From contig CAXHUQ010000758.1 in the NCBI GenBank assembly GCA_964020085.1, positions 1-64,000 on the forward strand: a stretch of DNA of 64,000 nucleotides, given 5' to 3'. The DNA comes from Micromussa lordhowensis. Lineage: Eukaryota > Cnidaria > Anthozoa > Scleractinia > Lobophylliidae. Both the position numbers and the translations under genes were made by a program. Positions 1 through 11,061 of the stretch are shown here, piece by piece. Under the pieces are notes generated by a model. That model searched no databases, was not told the origin of the DNA, and saw nothing but the letters and a program-made list of their open reading frames with translations. The stretch's first letter is position 1. Each line of letters opens with the position of its first letter.

Positions 1-87
1 TGCGGGCACTTTGAAAGATGCGGTTTGCAGCAAAATGTTGTGCTAGGATGGCACTTTAAGTGCATTGTAATTAGGAGGTGATGGCAT
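1..87 (+). repeat. Partial monomer at left window edge
   Basis: The window opens inside a monomer at the GCGGGCACTTTG landmark, with the remaining 87 bases matching consensus. The array therefore continues to the left of the window. Confidence 0.95.
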
Positions 88-294
88 TTGCGCCAGGGTG
101 TTTTTTGTGGCCTTCTTTTGAGGGGAGTTTCCCTTGGTCGCAACTTTGCTGAATTTCAGAAAACGCGCGATGAGGGTGTCCTTGCCAAATTTGCCATAGC
201 TCGGCTTTGCGGGCACTTTGAAAGATGCGGTTTGCAGCAAAATGTTGTGCTAGGATGGCACTTTAAGTGCATTGTAATTAGGAGGTGATGGCAT

Positions 295-501
295 TTGCGC
301 CAGGGTGTTTTTTGTGGCCTTCTTTTGAGGGGAGTTTCCCTTGGTCGCAACTTTGCAGAATTTCAGAAAACGCGCGATGAGGGTGTCCTTGCCAAATTTG
401 CCATAGCTCGGCTTTGCGGGCACTTTGAAAGATGCGGTTTGCAGCAAAATGTTGTGCTAGGATGGCACTTTAAGTGCATTGTAATTAGGAGGTGATGGCA
501 T
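295..501 (+). repeat. Representative consensus monomer (207 bp)
   Basis: This copy matches the majority sequence of the array and serves as the reference. Composition counted by hand is 42 A, 37 C, 62 G, 66 T (47.8% G+C). Landmarks in order are TTGCGCCAGGG at the start, a T6 run, GAGGGGAG, TCGCAACTTTGCAG, AAAACGCGCGATGAGG, TTGCCAAATTTGCC, TAGCTCGGC, GCGGGCACTTTG, GATGCGGTTTGCAGC, GTGCTAGGATGG, the palindrome GCACTTTAAGTGC and TTAGGAGGTGATGG. It contains eight CpG sites, three of them in the CGCGCG block at 371-376. Choosing TTG as the boundary is a convenience; the true biological phase is unknown. Confidence 0.95.
465..477. repeat. 13-bp perfect palindrome in the consensus monomer
   Basis: GCACTT and AAGTGC are exact reverse complements separated by one T, giving GCACTTTAAGTGC. 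The element recurs in nearly every copy. Variant copies break an arm or the centre in several ways, for example TTATGTGC, CTTGAAGTGC, TTAAGCGC, TTAAGTTC and TTAACTGC. It could bind a dimeric protein or extrude a small hairpin; no function is shown by the sequence. Confidence 0.9.
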
Positions 502-509
502 TTGCGCCA
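496..509. repeat. Imperfect inverted repeat TGGC-N6-GCCA across the monomer junction
   Basis: TGGC at 496-499 and GCCA at 506-509 are reverse complements separated by six bases (ATTTGC). The element sits in the segment where many of the variants lie (GCACC, GCAACC, CATATTG, TTTTCGCC, GATAACA, GCGCAAGG). It is short enough to be a chance feature. Confidence 0.6.
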
Positions 510-915
510 GGGTGTTTTTTGTGGCCTTCTTTTGAGGGGAGTTTCCCTTGGTCGCAACTTTGCAGAATTTCAGAAAACGCGCGATGAGGGTGTCCTTGCC
601 AAATTTGCCATAGCTCGGCTTTGCGGGCACTTTGAAAGATGCGGTTTGCAGCAAAATGTTGTGCTAGGATGGCACTTTAAGTGCATTGTAATTAGGAGGT
701 GATGGCATTTGCGCCAGGGTGTTTTTTGTGGCCTTCTTTTGAGGGGAGTTTCCCTTGGTCGCAACTTTGCAGAATTTCAGAAAACGCGCGATGAGGGTGT
801 CCTTGCCAAATTTGCCATAGCTCGGCTTTGCGGGCACTTTGAAAGATGCGGTTTGCAGCAAAATGTTGTGCTAGGATGGCACTTTAAGTGCATTGTAATT
901 AGGAGGTGATGGCAT

Positions 916-1533
916 TTGCGCCAGGGTGTTTTTTGTGGCCTTCTTTTGAGGGAGTTTCCCTTGGTCGCAACTTTGCAGAATTTCAGAAAACGCGCGATGA
1001 GGGTGTCCTTGCCAAATTTGCCATAGCTCGGCTTTGCGGGCACTTTGAAAGATGCGGTTTGCAGCAAAATGTTGTGCTAGGATGGCACTTTAAGTGCATT
1101 GTAATTAGGAGGTGATGGCATTTGCGCCAGGGTGTTTTTGTGGCCTTCTTTTGAGGGGAGTTTCCCTTGGTCGCAACTTTGCAGAATTTCAGAAAACGCG
1201 CGATGAGGGGGTCCTTGCCAAATTTGCCATAGCTCGGCTTTGCGGGCACTTTGAAAGATGCGGTTTGCAGCAAAATGTTGTGCTAGGATGGCACTTTAAG
1301 TGCATTGTAATTAGGAGGTGATGGCATTTGCGCCAGGGTGTTTTTTGTGGCCTTCTTTTGAGGGAGTTTCCCTTGGTCGCAACTTTGCAGAATTTCAGAA
1401 AACGCGCGATGAGGGTGTCCTTGCCAAATTTGCCATAGCTCGGCTTTGCGGGCACTTTGAAAGATGCGGTTTGCAGCAAAATGTTGTGCTAGGATGGCAC
1501 TTTAAGTGCATTGTAATTAGGAGGTGATGGCAT
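916..1533 (+). repeat. Three consecutive 206-bp monomers
   Basis: The copies at 916-1121, 1122-1327 and 1328-1533 each lack one base. The first and third have GAGGGAG in place of GAGGGGAG, and the middle one has T5 in place of T6 in GTGTTTTTTGTGG. The identical G-run loss two copies apart suggests a 412-bp dimer duplication rather than independent events. The shifts join otherwise separate open frames into 96-codon frames on the minus strand. Confidence 0.9.
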
Positions 1534-2154
1534 TTGCGCCAGGGTGTTTTTTGTGGCCTTCTTTTGAGGGGAGTTTCCCTTGGTCGCAACTTTGCAGAAT
1601 TTCAGAAAACGCGCGATGAGGGTGTCCTTGCCAAATTTGCCATAGCTCGGCTTTGCGGGCACTTTGAAAGATGCGGTTTGCAGCAAAATGTTGTGCTAGG
1701 ATGGCACTTTAAGTGCATTGTAATTAGGAGGTGATGGCATTTGCGCCAGGGTGTTTTTTGTGGCCTTCTTTTGAGGGGAGTTTCCCTTGGTCGCAACTTT
1801 GCAGAATTTCAGAAAACGCGCGATGAGGGTGTCCTTGCCAAATTTGCCATAGCTCGGCTTTGCGGGCACTTTGAAAGATGCGGTTTGCAGCAAAATGTTG
1901 TGCTAGGATGGCACTTTAAGTGCATTGTAATTAGGAGGTGATGGCATTTGCGCCAGGGTGTTTTTTGTGGCCTTCTTTTGAGGGGAGTTTCCCTTGGTCG
2001 CAACTTTGCAGAATTTCAGAAAACGCGCGATGAGGGTGTCCTTGCCAAATTTGCCATAGCTCGGCTTTGCGGGCACTTTGAAAGATGCGGTTTGCAGCAA
2101 AATGTTGTGCTAGGATGGCACTTTAAGTGCATTGTAATTAGGAGGTGATGGCAT

Positions 2155-2360
2155 TTGCGCCAGGGTGTTTTTTGTGGCCTTCTTTTGAGGGGAGTTTCCC
2201 TTGGTCGCACTTTGCAGAATTTCAGAAAACGCGCGATGAGGGTGTCCTTGCCAAATTTGCCATAGCTCGGCTTTGCGGGCACTTTGAAAGATGCGGTTTG
2301 CAGCAAAATGTTGTGCTAGGATGGCACTTTAAGTGCATTGTAATTAGGAGGTGATGGCAT
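2155..2360 (+). repeat. 206-bp monomer with TCGCACTTTG deletion
   Basis: One A is missing from TCGCAACTTTG at about 2209-2210, so this copy is 206 bp. It is the only copy in which I noticed this deletion. Confidence 0.9.
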
Positions 2361-3395
2361 TTGCGCCAGGGTGTTTTTTGTGGCCTTCTTTTGAGGGGAG
2401 TTTCCCTTGGTCGCAACTTTGCAGAATTTCAGAAAACGCGCGATGAAGGTGTCCTTGCCAAATTTGCCATAGCTCGGCTTTGCGGGCACTTTGAAAGATG
2501 CGGTTTGCAGCAAAATGTTGTGCTAGGATGGCACTTTAAGTGCATTGTAATAAGGAGGTGATGGCATTTGCGCCAGGGTGTTTTTTGTGGCCTTCTTTTG
2601 AGGGGAGTTTCCCTTGGTCGCAACTTTGCAGAATTTCAGAAAACGCGCGATGAGGGTGTCCTTGCCAAATTTGCCATAGCTCGGCTTTGCGGGCACTTTG
2701 AAAGATGCGGTTTGCAGCAAAATGTTGTGCTAGGATGGCACTTTAAGTGCATTGTAATTAGGAGGTGATGGCATTTGCACCAGGGTGTTTTTTGTGGCCT
2801 TCTTTTGAGGGGAGTTTCCCTTGGTCGCAACTTTGCAGAATTTCAGAAAACGCGCGATGAGGGTGTCCTTGCCAAATTTGCCATAGCTCGGCTTTGCGGG
2901 CACTTTGAAAGATGCGGTTTGCAGCAAAATGTTGTGCTAGGATGGCACTTTAAGTGCATTGTAATTAGGAGGTGATGGCATTTGCGCCAGGGTGTTTTTT
3001 GTGGCCTTGTTTGGAGGGGAGTTTCCCTTGGTCGCAACTTTGCAGAATTTCAGAAAACGCGCGATGAGGGTGTCCTTGCCAAATTTGCCATAGCTCGGCT
3101 TTGCGGGCACTTTGAAAGATGCGGTTTGCAGCAAAATGTTGTGCTAGGATGGCACTTTAAGTGCATTGTAATTAGGAGGTGATGGCATTTGCGCCAGGGT
3201 GTTTTTTGTGGCCTTCTTTTGAGGGGAGTTTCCCTTGGTCGCAACTTTGCAGAATTTCAGAAAACGCGCGATGAGGGTGTCCTTGCCAAATTTGCCATAG
3301 CTCGGCTTTGCGGGCACTTTGAAAGATGCGGTTTGCAGCAAAATGTTGTGCTAGGATGGCACTTTAAGTGCATTGTAATTAGGAGGTGATGGCAT

Positions 3396-3603
3396 TTGCA
3401 ACCAGGGTGTTTTTTGTGGCCTTCTTTTGAGGGGAGTTTCCCTTGGTCGCAACTTTGCAGAATTTCAGAAAACGCGCGATGAGGGTGTCCTTGCCAAATT
3501 TGCCATAGCTCGGCTTTGCGGGCACTTTGAAAGATGCGGTTTGCAGCAAAATGTTGTGCTAGGATGGCACTTTAAGTGCATTGTAATTAGGAGGTGATGG
3601 CAT
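3396..3603 (+). repeat. 208-bp monomer of the GCAACC class (first of seven)
   Basis: TTTGCGCC is replaced by TTTGCAACC, adding one base. Sister copies start at 5053, 5468, 6297, 6712, 9404 and 9819. All seven lie in the first 10 kb and none was seen later. Each removes the in-frame plus-strand start of the usual 66-codon frame. Confidence 0.9.
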
Positions 3604-4224
3604 TTGCGCCAGGGTGTTTTTTGTGGCCTTCTTTTGAGGGGAGTTTCCCTTGGTCGCAACTTTGCAGAATTTCAGAAAACGCGCGATGAGGGTGTCCTTG
3701 CCAAATTTGCCATAGCTCGGCTTTGCGGGCACTTTGAAAGATGCGGTTTGCAGCAAAATGTTGTGCTAGGATGGCACTTTAAGTGCATTGTAATTAAGAG
3801 GTGATGGCATTTGCGCCAGGGTGTTTTTCGTGGCCTTCTTTTGAGGGGAGTTTCCCTTGGTCGCAACTTTGCAGAATTTCAGAAAACGCGCGATGAGGGT
3901 GTCCTTGCCAAATTTGCCATAGCTCGGCTTTGCGGGCACTTTGAAAGATGCGGTTTGCAGCAAAATGTTGTGCTAGGATGGCACTTTAAGTGCATTGTAA
4001 TTAGGAGGTGATGGCATTTGCACCAGGGTGTTTTTTGTGGCCTTCTTTTGAGGGGAGTTTCCCTTGGTCGCAACTTTGCAGAATTTCAGAAAACGCGCGA
4101 TGAGGGTGTCCTTGCCAAATTTGCCATAGCTCGGCTTTGCGGGCACTTTGAAAGATGCGGTTTGCAGCAAAATGTTGTGCTAGGATGGCACTTTAAGTGC
4201 ATTGTAATTAGGAGGTGATGGCAT

Positions 4225-4845
4225 TTGCGCCAGGGTGTTTTGTGTGGCCTTCTTTGGAGGGGAGTTTCCCTTGGTCGCAACTTTGCAGAATTTCAGAAAA
4301 CGCGCGATGAGGGTGTCCTTGCCAAATTTGCCATAGCTCGGCTTTGCGGGCACTTTGAAAGATGCGGTTTGCAGCAAAATGTTGTGCTAGGATGGCACTT
4401 TAAGTGCATTGTAATTAGGAGGTGATGGCATTTGCGCCAGGGTGTTTTGTGTGGCCTTCTTTGGAGGGGAGTTTCCCTTGGTCGCAACTTTGCAGAATTT
4501 CAGAAAACGCGCGATGAGGGTGTCCTTGCCAAATTTGCCATAGCTCGGCTTTGCGGGCACTTTGAAAGATGCGGTTTGCAGCAAAATGTTGTGCTAGGAT
4601 GGCACTTTAAGTGCATTGTAATTAGGAGGTGATGGCATTTCCGCCAGGGTGTTTTTTGTGGCCTTCTTTGGAGGGGAGTTTCCCTTGGTCGCAACTTTGC
4701 AGAATTTCAGAAAACGCGCGATGAGGGTGTCCTTGCCAAATTTGCCATAGCTCGGCTTTGCGGGCACTTTGAAAGATGCGGTTTGCAGCAAAATGTTGTG
4801 CTAGGATGGCACTTTAAGTGCATTGTAATTAGGAGGTGATGGCAT
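4225..4845 (+). repeat. Cluster of GTTTTGTGTGG / CTTTGGAGG variant monomers
   Basis: Two adjacent copies (4225 and 4432) share both GTTTTGTGTGG and CTTTGGAGG. The next copy (4639) keeps CTTTGGAGG but has TTTCCGCC in place of TTTGCGCC. The same double variant reappears once, far away, at 18307, and CTTTGGAGG alone appears at 61774. The adjacent pair looks like a single-copy duplication; the distant copy implies longer-range exchange. Confidence 0.85.
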
Positions 4846-5467
4846 TTGCGCCAGGGTGTTTTTTGTGGCCTTCTTTTGAGGGGAGTTTCCCTTGGTCGCA
4901 ACTTTGCAGAATTTCAGAAAACGCGCGATGAGGGTGTCCTTGCCAAATTTGCCATAGCTCGGCTTTGCGGGCACTTTGAAAGATGCGGTTTGCAGCAAAA
5001 TGTTGTGCTAGGATGGCACTTTAAGTGCATTGTAATTAGGAGGTGATGGCATTTGCAACCAGGGTGTTTTTTGTGGCCTTCTTTTGAGGGGAGTTTCCCT
5101 TGGTCGCAACTTTGCAGAATTTCAGAAAACGCGCGATGAGGGTGTCCTTGCCAAATTTGCCATAGCTCGGCTTTGCGGGCACTTTGAAAGATGCGGTTTG
5201 CAGCAAAATGTTGTGCTAGGATGGCACTTTAAGTGCATTGTAATTAGGAGGTGATGGCATTTGCGCCAGGGTGTTTTTTGTGGCCTTCTTTTGAGGGGAG
5301 TTTCCCTTGGTCGCAACTTTGCAGAATTTCAGAAAACGCGCGATGAGGGTGTCCTTGCCAAATTTGCCATAGCTCGGCTTTGCGGGCACTTTGAAAGATG
5401 CGGTTTGCAGCAAAATGTTGTGCTAGGATGGCACTTTAAGTGCATTGTAATTAGGAGGTGATGGCAT

Positions 5468-7333
5468 TTGCAACCAGGGTGTTTTTTGTGGCCTTCTTTT
5501 GAGGGGAGTTTCCCTTGGTCGCAACTTTGCAGAATTTCAGAAAACGCGCGATGAGGGTGTCCTTGCCAAATTTGCCATAGCTCGGCTTTGCGGGCACTTT
5601 GAAAGATGCGGTTTGCAGCAAAATGTTGTGCTAGGATGGCACTTTAAGTGCATTGTAATTAGGAGGTGATGGCATTTGCGCCAGGGTGTTTTTTGTGGCC
5701 TTCTTTTGAGGGGAGTTTCCCTTGGTCGCAACTTTGCAGAATTTCAGAAAACGCGCGATGAGGGTGTCCTTGCCAAATTTGCCATAGCTCGGCTTTGCGG
5801 GCACTTTGAAAGATGCGGTTTGCAGCAAAATGTTGTGCTAGGATGGCACTTTAAGTGCATTGTAATTAGGAGGTGATGGCATTTGCGCCAGGGTGTATTT
5901 TGTGGCCTTCTTTTGAGGGGAGTTTCCCTTGGTCGCAACTTTGCAGAATTTCAGAAAACGCGCGATGAGGGTGTCCTTGCCAAATTTGCCATAGCTCGGC
6001 TTTGCGGGCACTTTGAAAGATGCGGTTTGCAGCAAAATGTTGTGCTAGGATGGCACTTTAAGTGCATTGTAATTAGGAGGTGATGGCATTTGCGCCAGGG
6101 TGTTTTTTGTGGCCTTCTTTTGAGGGGAGTTTCCCTTGGTCGCAACTTTGCAGAATTTCAGAAAACGCGCGATGAGGGTGTCCTTGCCAAATTTGCCATA
6201 GCTCGGCTTTGCGGGCACTTTGAAAGATGCGGTTTGCAGCAAAATGTTGTGCTAGGATGGCACTTTAAGTGCATTGTAATTAGGAGGTGATGGCATTTGC
6301 AACCAGGGTGTTTTTTGTGGCCTTCTTTTGAGGGGAGTTTCCCTTGGTCGCAACTTTGCAGAATTTCAGAAAACGCGCGATGAGGGTGTCCTTGCCAAAT
6401 TTGCCATAGCTCGGCTTTGCGGGCACTTTGAAAGATGCGGTTTGCAGCAAAATGTTGTGCTAGGATGGCACTTTAAGTGCATTGTAATTAGGAGGTGATG
6501 GCATTTGCGCCAGGGTGTTTTTTGTGGCCTTCTTTTGAGGGGAGTTTCCCTTGGTCGCAACTTTGCAGAATTTCAGAAAACGCGCGATGAGGGTGTCCTT
6601 GCCAAATTTGCCATAGCTCGGCTTTGCGGGCACTTTGAAAGATGCGGTTTGCAGCAAAATGTTGTGCTAGGATGGCACTTTAAGTGCATTGTAATTAGGA
6701 GGTGATGGCATTTGCAACCAGGGTGTTTTTTGTGGCCTTCTTTTGAGGGGAGTTTCCCTTGGTCGCAACTTTGCAGAATTTCAGAAAACGCGCGATGAGG
6801 GTGTCCTTGCCAAATTTGCCATAGCTCGGCTTTGCGGGCACTTTGAAAGATGCGGTTTGCAGCAAAATGTTGTGCTAGGATGGCACTTTAAGTGCATTGT
6901 AATTAGGAGGTGATGGCATTTGCGCCAGGGTGTTTTTTGTGGCCTTCTTTTGAGGGGAGTTTCCCTTGGTCGCAACTTTGCAGAATTTCAGAAAACGCGC
7001 GATGAGGGTGTCCTTGCCAAATTTGCCATAGCTCGGCTTTGCGGGCACTTTGAAAGATGCGGTTTGCAGCAAAATGTTGTGCTAGGATGGCACTTTAAGT
7101 GCATTGTAATTAGGAGGTGATGGCATTTGCGCCAGGGTGTATTTTGTGGCCTTCTTTTGAGGGGAGTTTCCCTTGGTCGCAACTTTGCAGAATTTCAGAA
7201 AACGCGCGATGAGGGTGTCCTTGCCAAATTTGCCATAGCTCGGCTTTGCGGGCACTTTGAAAGATGCGGTTTGCAGCAAAATGTTGTGCTAGGATGGCAC
7301 TTTAAGTGCATTGTAATTAGGAGGTGATGGCAT
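5468..7333 (+). repeat. Six-monomer HOR (about 1,244 bp), one full and one partial copy
   Basis: The order GCAACC (5468), consensus (5676), GTGTATTTTG (5883), consensus (6090), GCAACC (6297), consensus (6505) starts again as GCAACC (6712), consensus (6920), GTGTATTTTG (7127). The GTGTATTTTG copies are 1,244 bp apart, which is six monomers plus two inserted bases. Embedded in it, GCAACC copies alternate with consensus copies as 415-bp dimers. The same dimer is seen at 5053-5467 and 9404-9818. Confidence 0.85.
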
Positions 7334-7954
7334 TTGCGCCAGGGTGTTTTTTGTGGCCTTCTTTTGAGGGGAGTTTCCCTTGGTCGCAACTTTGCAGAAT
7401 TTCAGAAAACGCGCGATGAGGGTGTCCTTGCCAAATTTGCCATAGCTCGGCTTTGCGGGCACTTTGAAAGATGCGGTTTGCAGCAAAATGTTGTGCTAGG
7501 ATGGCACTTTAAGTGCATTGTAATTAGGAGGTGATGGCATTTGCGCCAGGGTGTTTTTTGTGGCCTTCTTTTGAGGGGAGTTTCCCTTGGTCGCAACTTT
7601 GCAGAATTTCAGAAAACGCGCGATGAGGGTGTCCTTGCCAAATTTGCCATAGCTCGGCTTTGCGGGCACTTTGAAAGATGCGGTTTGCAGCAAAATGTTG
7701 TGCTAGGATGGCACTTTAAGTGCATTGTAATTAGGAGGTGATGGCATTTGTGCCAGGGTGTTTTTTTTGGCCTTCTTTTTAGGGGAGTTTCCCTTGGTCG
7801 CAACTTTGCAGAATTTCAGAAAACGCGCGATGAGGGTGTCCTTGCCAAATTTGCCATAGCTCGGCTTTGCGGGCACTTTGAAAGATGCGGTTTGCAGCAA
7901 AATGTTGTGCTAGGATGGCACTTTAAGTGCATTGTAATTAGGAGGTGATGGCAT

Positions 7955-8782
7955 TTGCGCCAGGGTGTTTTTTGTGGCCTTCTTTTGAGGGGAGTTTCCC
8001 TTGGTCGCAACTTTGCAGAATTTCAGAAAACGCGCGATGAGGGTGTCCTTGTCAAATTTGCCATAGCTCGGCTTTGCGGGCACTTTGAAAGATGCGGTTT
8101 GCAGCAAAATGTTGTGCTGGGATGGCACTTTAAGTGCATTGTAATTAGGAGGTGATGGCATTTGCGCCAGGGTGTTTTTTGTGGCCTTCTTTTGAGGGGA
8201 GTTTCCCTTGGTCGCAACTTTGCAGAATTTCAGAAAACGCGCGATGAGGGTGTCCTTGCCAAATTTGCCATAGCTCGGCTTTGCGGGCACTTTGAAAGAT
8301 GCGGTTTGCAGCAAAATGTTGTGCTAGGATGGCACTTTAAGTACATTGTAATTAGGAGGTGATGGCATTTGCGCCAGGGTGTTTTTTGTGGCCTTCTTTT
8401 GAGGGGAGTTTCCCTTGGTCGCAACTTTGCAGAATTTCAGAAAACGCGCGATGAGGGTGTCCTTGTCAAATTTGCCATAGCTCGGCTTTGCGGGCACTTT
8501 GAAAGATGCGGTTTGCAGCAAAATGTTGTGCTGGGATGGCACTTTAAGTGCATTGTAATTAGGATGTGATGGCATTTGCGCCAGGGTTTTTTTTGTGGCC
8601 TTCTTTTGAGGGGAGTTTCCCTTGGTCGCAACTTTGCAGAATTTCAGAAAACGCGCGATGAGGGTGTCCTTGCCAAATTTGCCATAGCTCGGCTTTGCGG
8701 GCACTTTGAAAGATGCGGTTTGCAGCAAAATGTTGTGCTAGGATGGCACTTTAAGTGCATTGTAATTAGGAGGTGATGGCAT
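7955..8782 (+). repeat. Two tandem copies of a 414-bp dimer HOR
   Basis: The monomers at 7955 and 8369 share two rare changes, CTTGTCAAATTTG and GTGCTGGGATGG, and each is followed by a copy without them (8162 and 8576). The second dimer has since gained private changes: GGATGTGATGG near 8564 and GGGTTTTTTTTG near 8585. The first dimer has AAGTACATT near 8341. The GCTGGG change removes a minus-strand stop, fusing two frames into a 134-codon frame. Confidence 0.85.
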
Positions 8783-11061
8783 TTGCGCCAGGGTGTTTTT
8801 TGTGGCCTTCTTTTGAGGGGAGTTTCCCTTGGTCGCAACTTTGCAGAATTTCAGAAAACGCGCGATGAGGGTGTCCTTGCCAAATTTGCCATAGCTCGGC
8901 TTTGCGGGCACTTTGAAAGATGCGGTTTGCAGCAAAATGTTGTGCTAGGATGGCACTTTAAGTGCATTGTAATTAGGAGGTGATAGGATTTGTGCCAGGG
9001 TGTTTTTTGTGGCCTTCTTTTGAGGGGAGTTTCCCTTGGTCGCAACTTTGCAGAATTTCAGAAAACGCGCGATGAGGGTGTCCTTGCCAAATTTGCCATA
9101 GCTCGGCTTTGCGGGCACTTTGAAAGATGCGGTTTGCAGCAAAATGTTGTGCTAGGATGGCACTTTAAGTGCATTGTAATTAGGTGGTGATGGCATTTGC
9201 GCCAGGGTGTTTTTTGTGGCCTTCTTTTGAGGGGAGTTTACCTTGGTCGCAACTTTGCAGAATTTCAGAAAACGCGCGATGAGGGTGTCCTTGCCAAATT
9301 TGCCATAGCTCGGCTTTGCGGGCACTTTGAAAGATGCGGTTTGCAGCAAAATGTTGTGCTAGGATGGCACTTTAAGTGCATTGTAATTAGGAGGTGATGG
9401 CATTTGCAACCAGGGTGTTTTTTGTGGCCTTCTTTTGAGGGGAGTTTCCCTTGGTCGCAACTTTGCAGAATTTCAGAAAACGCGCGATGAGGGTGTCCTT
9501 GCCAAATTTGCCATAGCTCGGCTTTGCGGGCACTTTGAAAGATGCGGTTTGCAGCAAAATGTTGTGCTAGGATGGCACTTTAAGTGCATTGTAATTAGGA
9601 GGTGATGGCATTTGCGCCAGGGTGTTTTTTGTGGCCTTCTTTTGAGGGGAGTTTCCCTTGGTCGCAACTTTGCAGAATTTCAGAAAACGCGCGATGAGGG
9701 TGTCCTTGCCAAATTTGCCATAGCTCGGCTTTGCGGGCACTTTGAAAGATGCGGTTTGCAGCAAAATGTTGTGCTAGGATGGCACTTTAAGTGCATTGTA
9801 ATTAGGAGGTGATGGCATTTGCAACCAGGGTGTTTTTTGTGGCCTTCTTTTGAGGGGAGTTTCCCTTGGTCGCAACTTTGCAGAATTTCAGAAAACGCGC
9901 GATGAGGGTGTCCTTGCCAAATTTGCCATAGCTCGGCTTTGCGGGCACTTTGAAAGATGCGGTTTGCAGCAAAATGTTGTGCTAGGATGGCACTTTAAGT
10001 GCATTTTAATTAGGAGGTGATGGCATTTGCGCCAGGGTGTTTTTTGTGGCCTTCTTTTGAGGGGAGTTTCCCTTGGTCGCAACTTTGCAGAATTTCAGAA
10101 AACGCGCGATGAGGGTGTCCTTGCCAAATTTGCCATAGCTCGGCTTTGCGGGCACTTTGAAAGATGCGGTTTGCAGCAAAATGTTGTGCTAGGATGGCAC
10201 TTTAAGTGCATTGTAATTAAGAGGTGATGGCATTTGCGCCAGGGTGTTTTTTGTGGCCTTCTTTTGAGGGGAGTTTCCCTTGGTCGCAACTTTGCAGAAT
10301 TTCAGAAAACGCGCGATGAGGGTGTCCTTGCCAAATATGCCATAGCTCGGCTTTGCGGGCACTTTGAAAGATGCGGTTTGCAGCAAAATGTTGTGCTAGG
10401 ATGGCACTTTAAGTGCATTGTAATTAGGAGGTGATGGCGTTTGCACCAGAGTGTTTTTTGTGGCCTTCTTTTGAGGGGAGTTTCCCTTGGTCGCAACTTT
10501 GCAGAATTTCAGAAAACGCGCGATGAGGGTGTCCTTGCCAAATTTGCCATAGCTCGGCTTTGCGGGCACTTTGAAAGATGCGGTTTGCAGCAAAATGTTG
10601 TGCTAGGATGGCACTTTAAGTGCATTGTAATTAGGAGGTGATGGCATTTGCGCCAGGGTGTTTTTTGTGGCCTTCTTTTGAGGGGAGTTTCCCTTGGTCG
10701 CAACTTTGCAGAATTTCAGAAAACGCGCGATGAGGGTGTCCTTGCCAAATTTGCCATAGCTCGGCTTTGCGGGCACTTTGAAAGATGCGGTTTGCAGCAA
10801 AATGTTGTGCTAGGATGGCACTTTAAGTGCATTGTAATTAGGAGGTGATGGCATTTGCGCCAGGGTGTTTTTTGTGGCCTTCTTTTGAGGGGAGTTTCCC
10901 TTGGTCGCAACTTTGCAGAATTTCAGAAAACGCGCGATGAGGGTGTCCTTGCCAAATTTGCCATAGCTCGGCTTTGCGGGCACTTTGAAAGATGCGGTTT
11001 GCAGCAAAATGTTGTGCTAGGATGGCACTTTAAGTGCATTGTAATTAGGAGGTGATAGCAT

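Noticed and set aside
88..288. Hundreds of 60-69-codon open frames on both strands, apparently conserved peptides
   Set aside because: They recur because the monomer is 207 bp (a multiple of three) and nearly identical in sequence. Many rely on TTG starts, overlap on both strands, and are broken by indels and stop changes. No domain or recognisable protein is visible.
371..376. CGCGCG block as a Z-DNA or CpG-island element
   Set aside because: Six alternating bases are too short to claim Z-DNA, and eight CpG per 207 bp at 48% G+C is below expectation (about 0.72 observed/expected by hand count), so this is not a CpG island.
404..424. CENP-B box-like motif around CTCGGCTTTGCGGGC
   Set aside because: Aligned on CGGG, the required TTCG and central A positions do not match on this strand, and I found no match on the other strand.
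482..504. Bacterial ribosome binding site and start (AGGAGGTGAT followed by TTG)
   Set aside because: The match is real, but a 64-kb satellite is not a bacterial locus and the motif varies freely between copies (AAGAGG, ACGAGG, AGAAGG, GGAGCTG).
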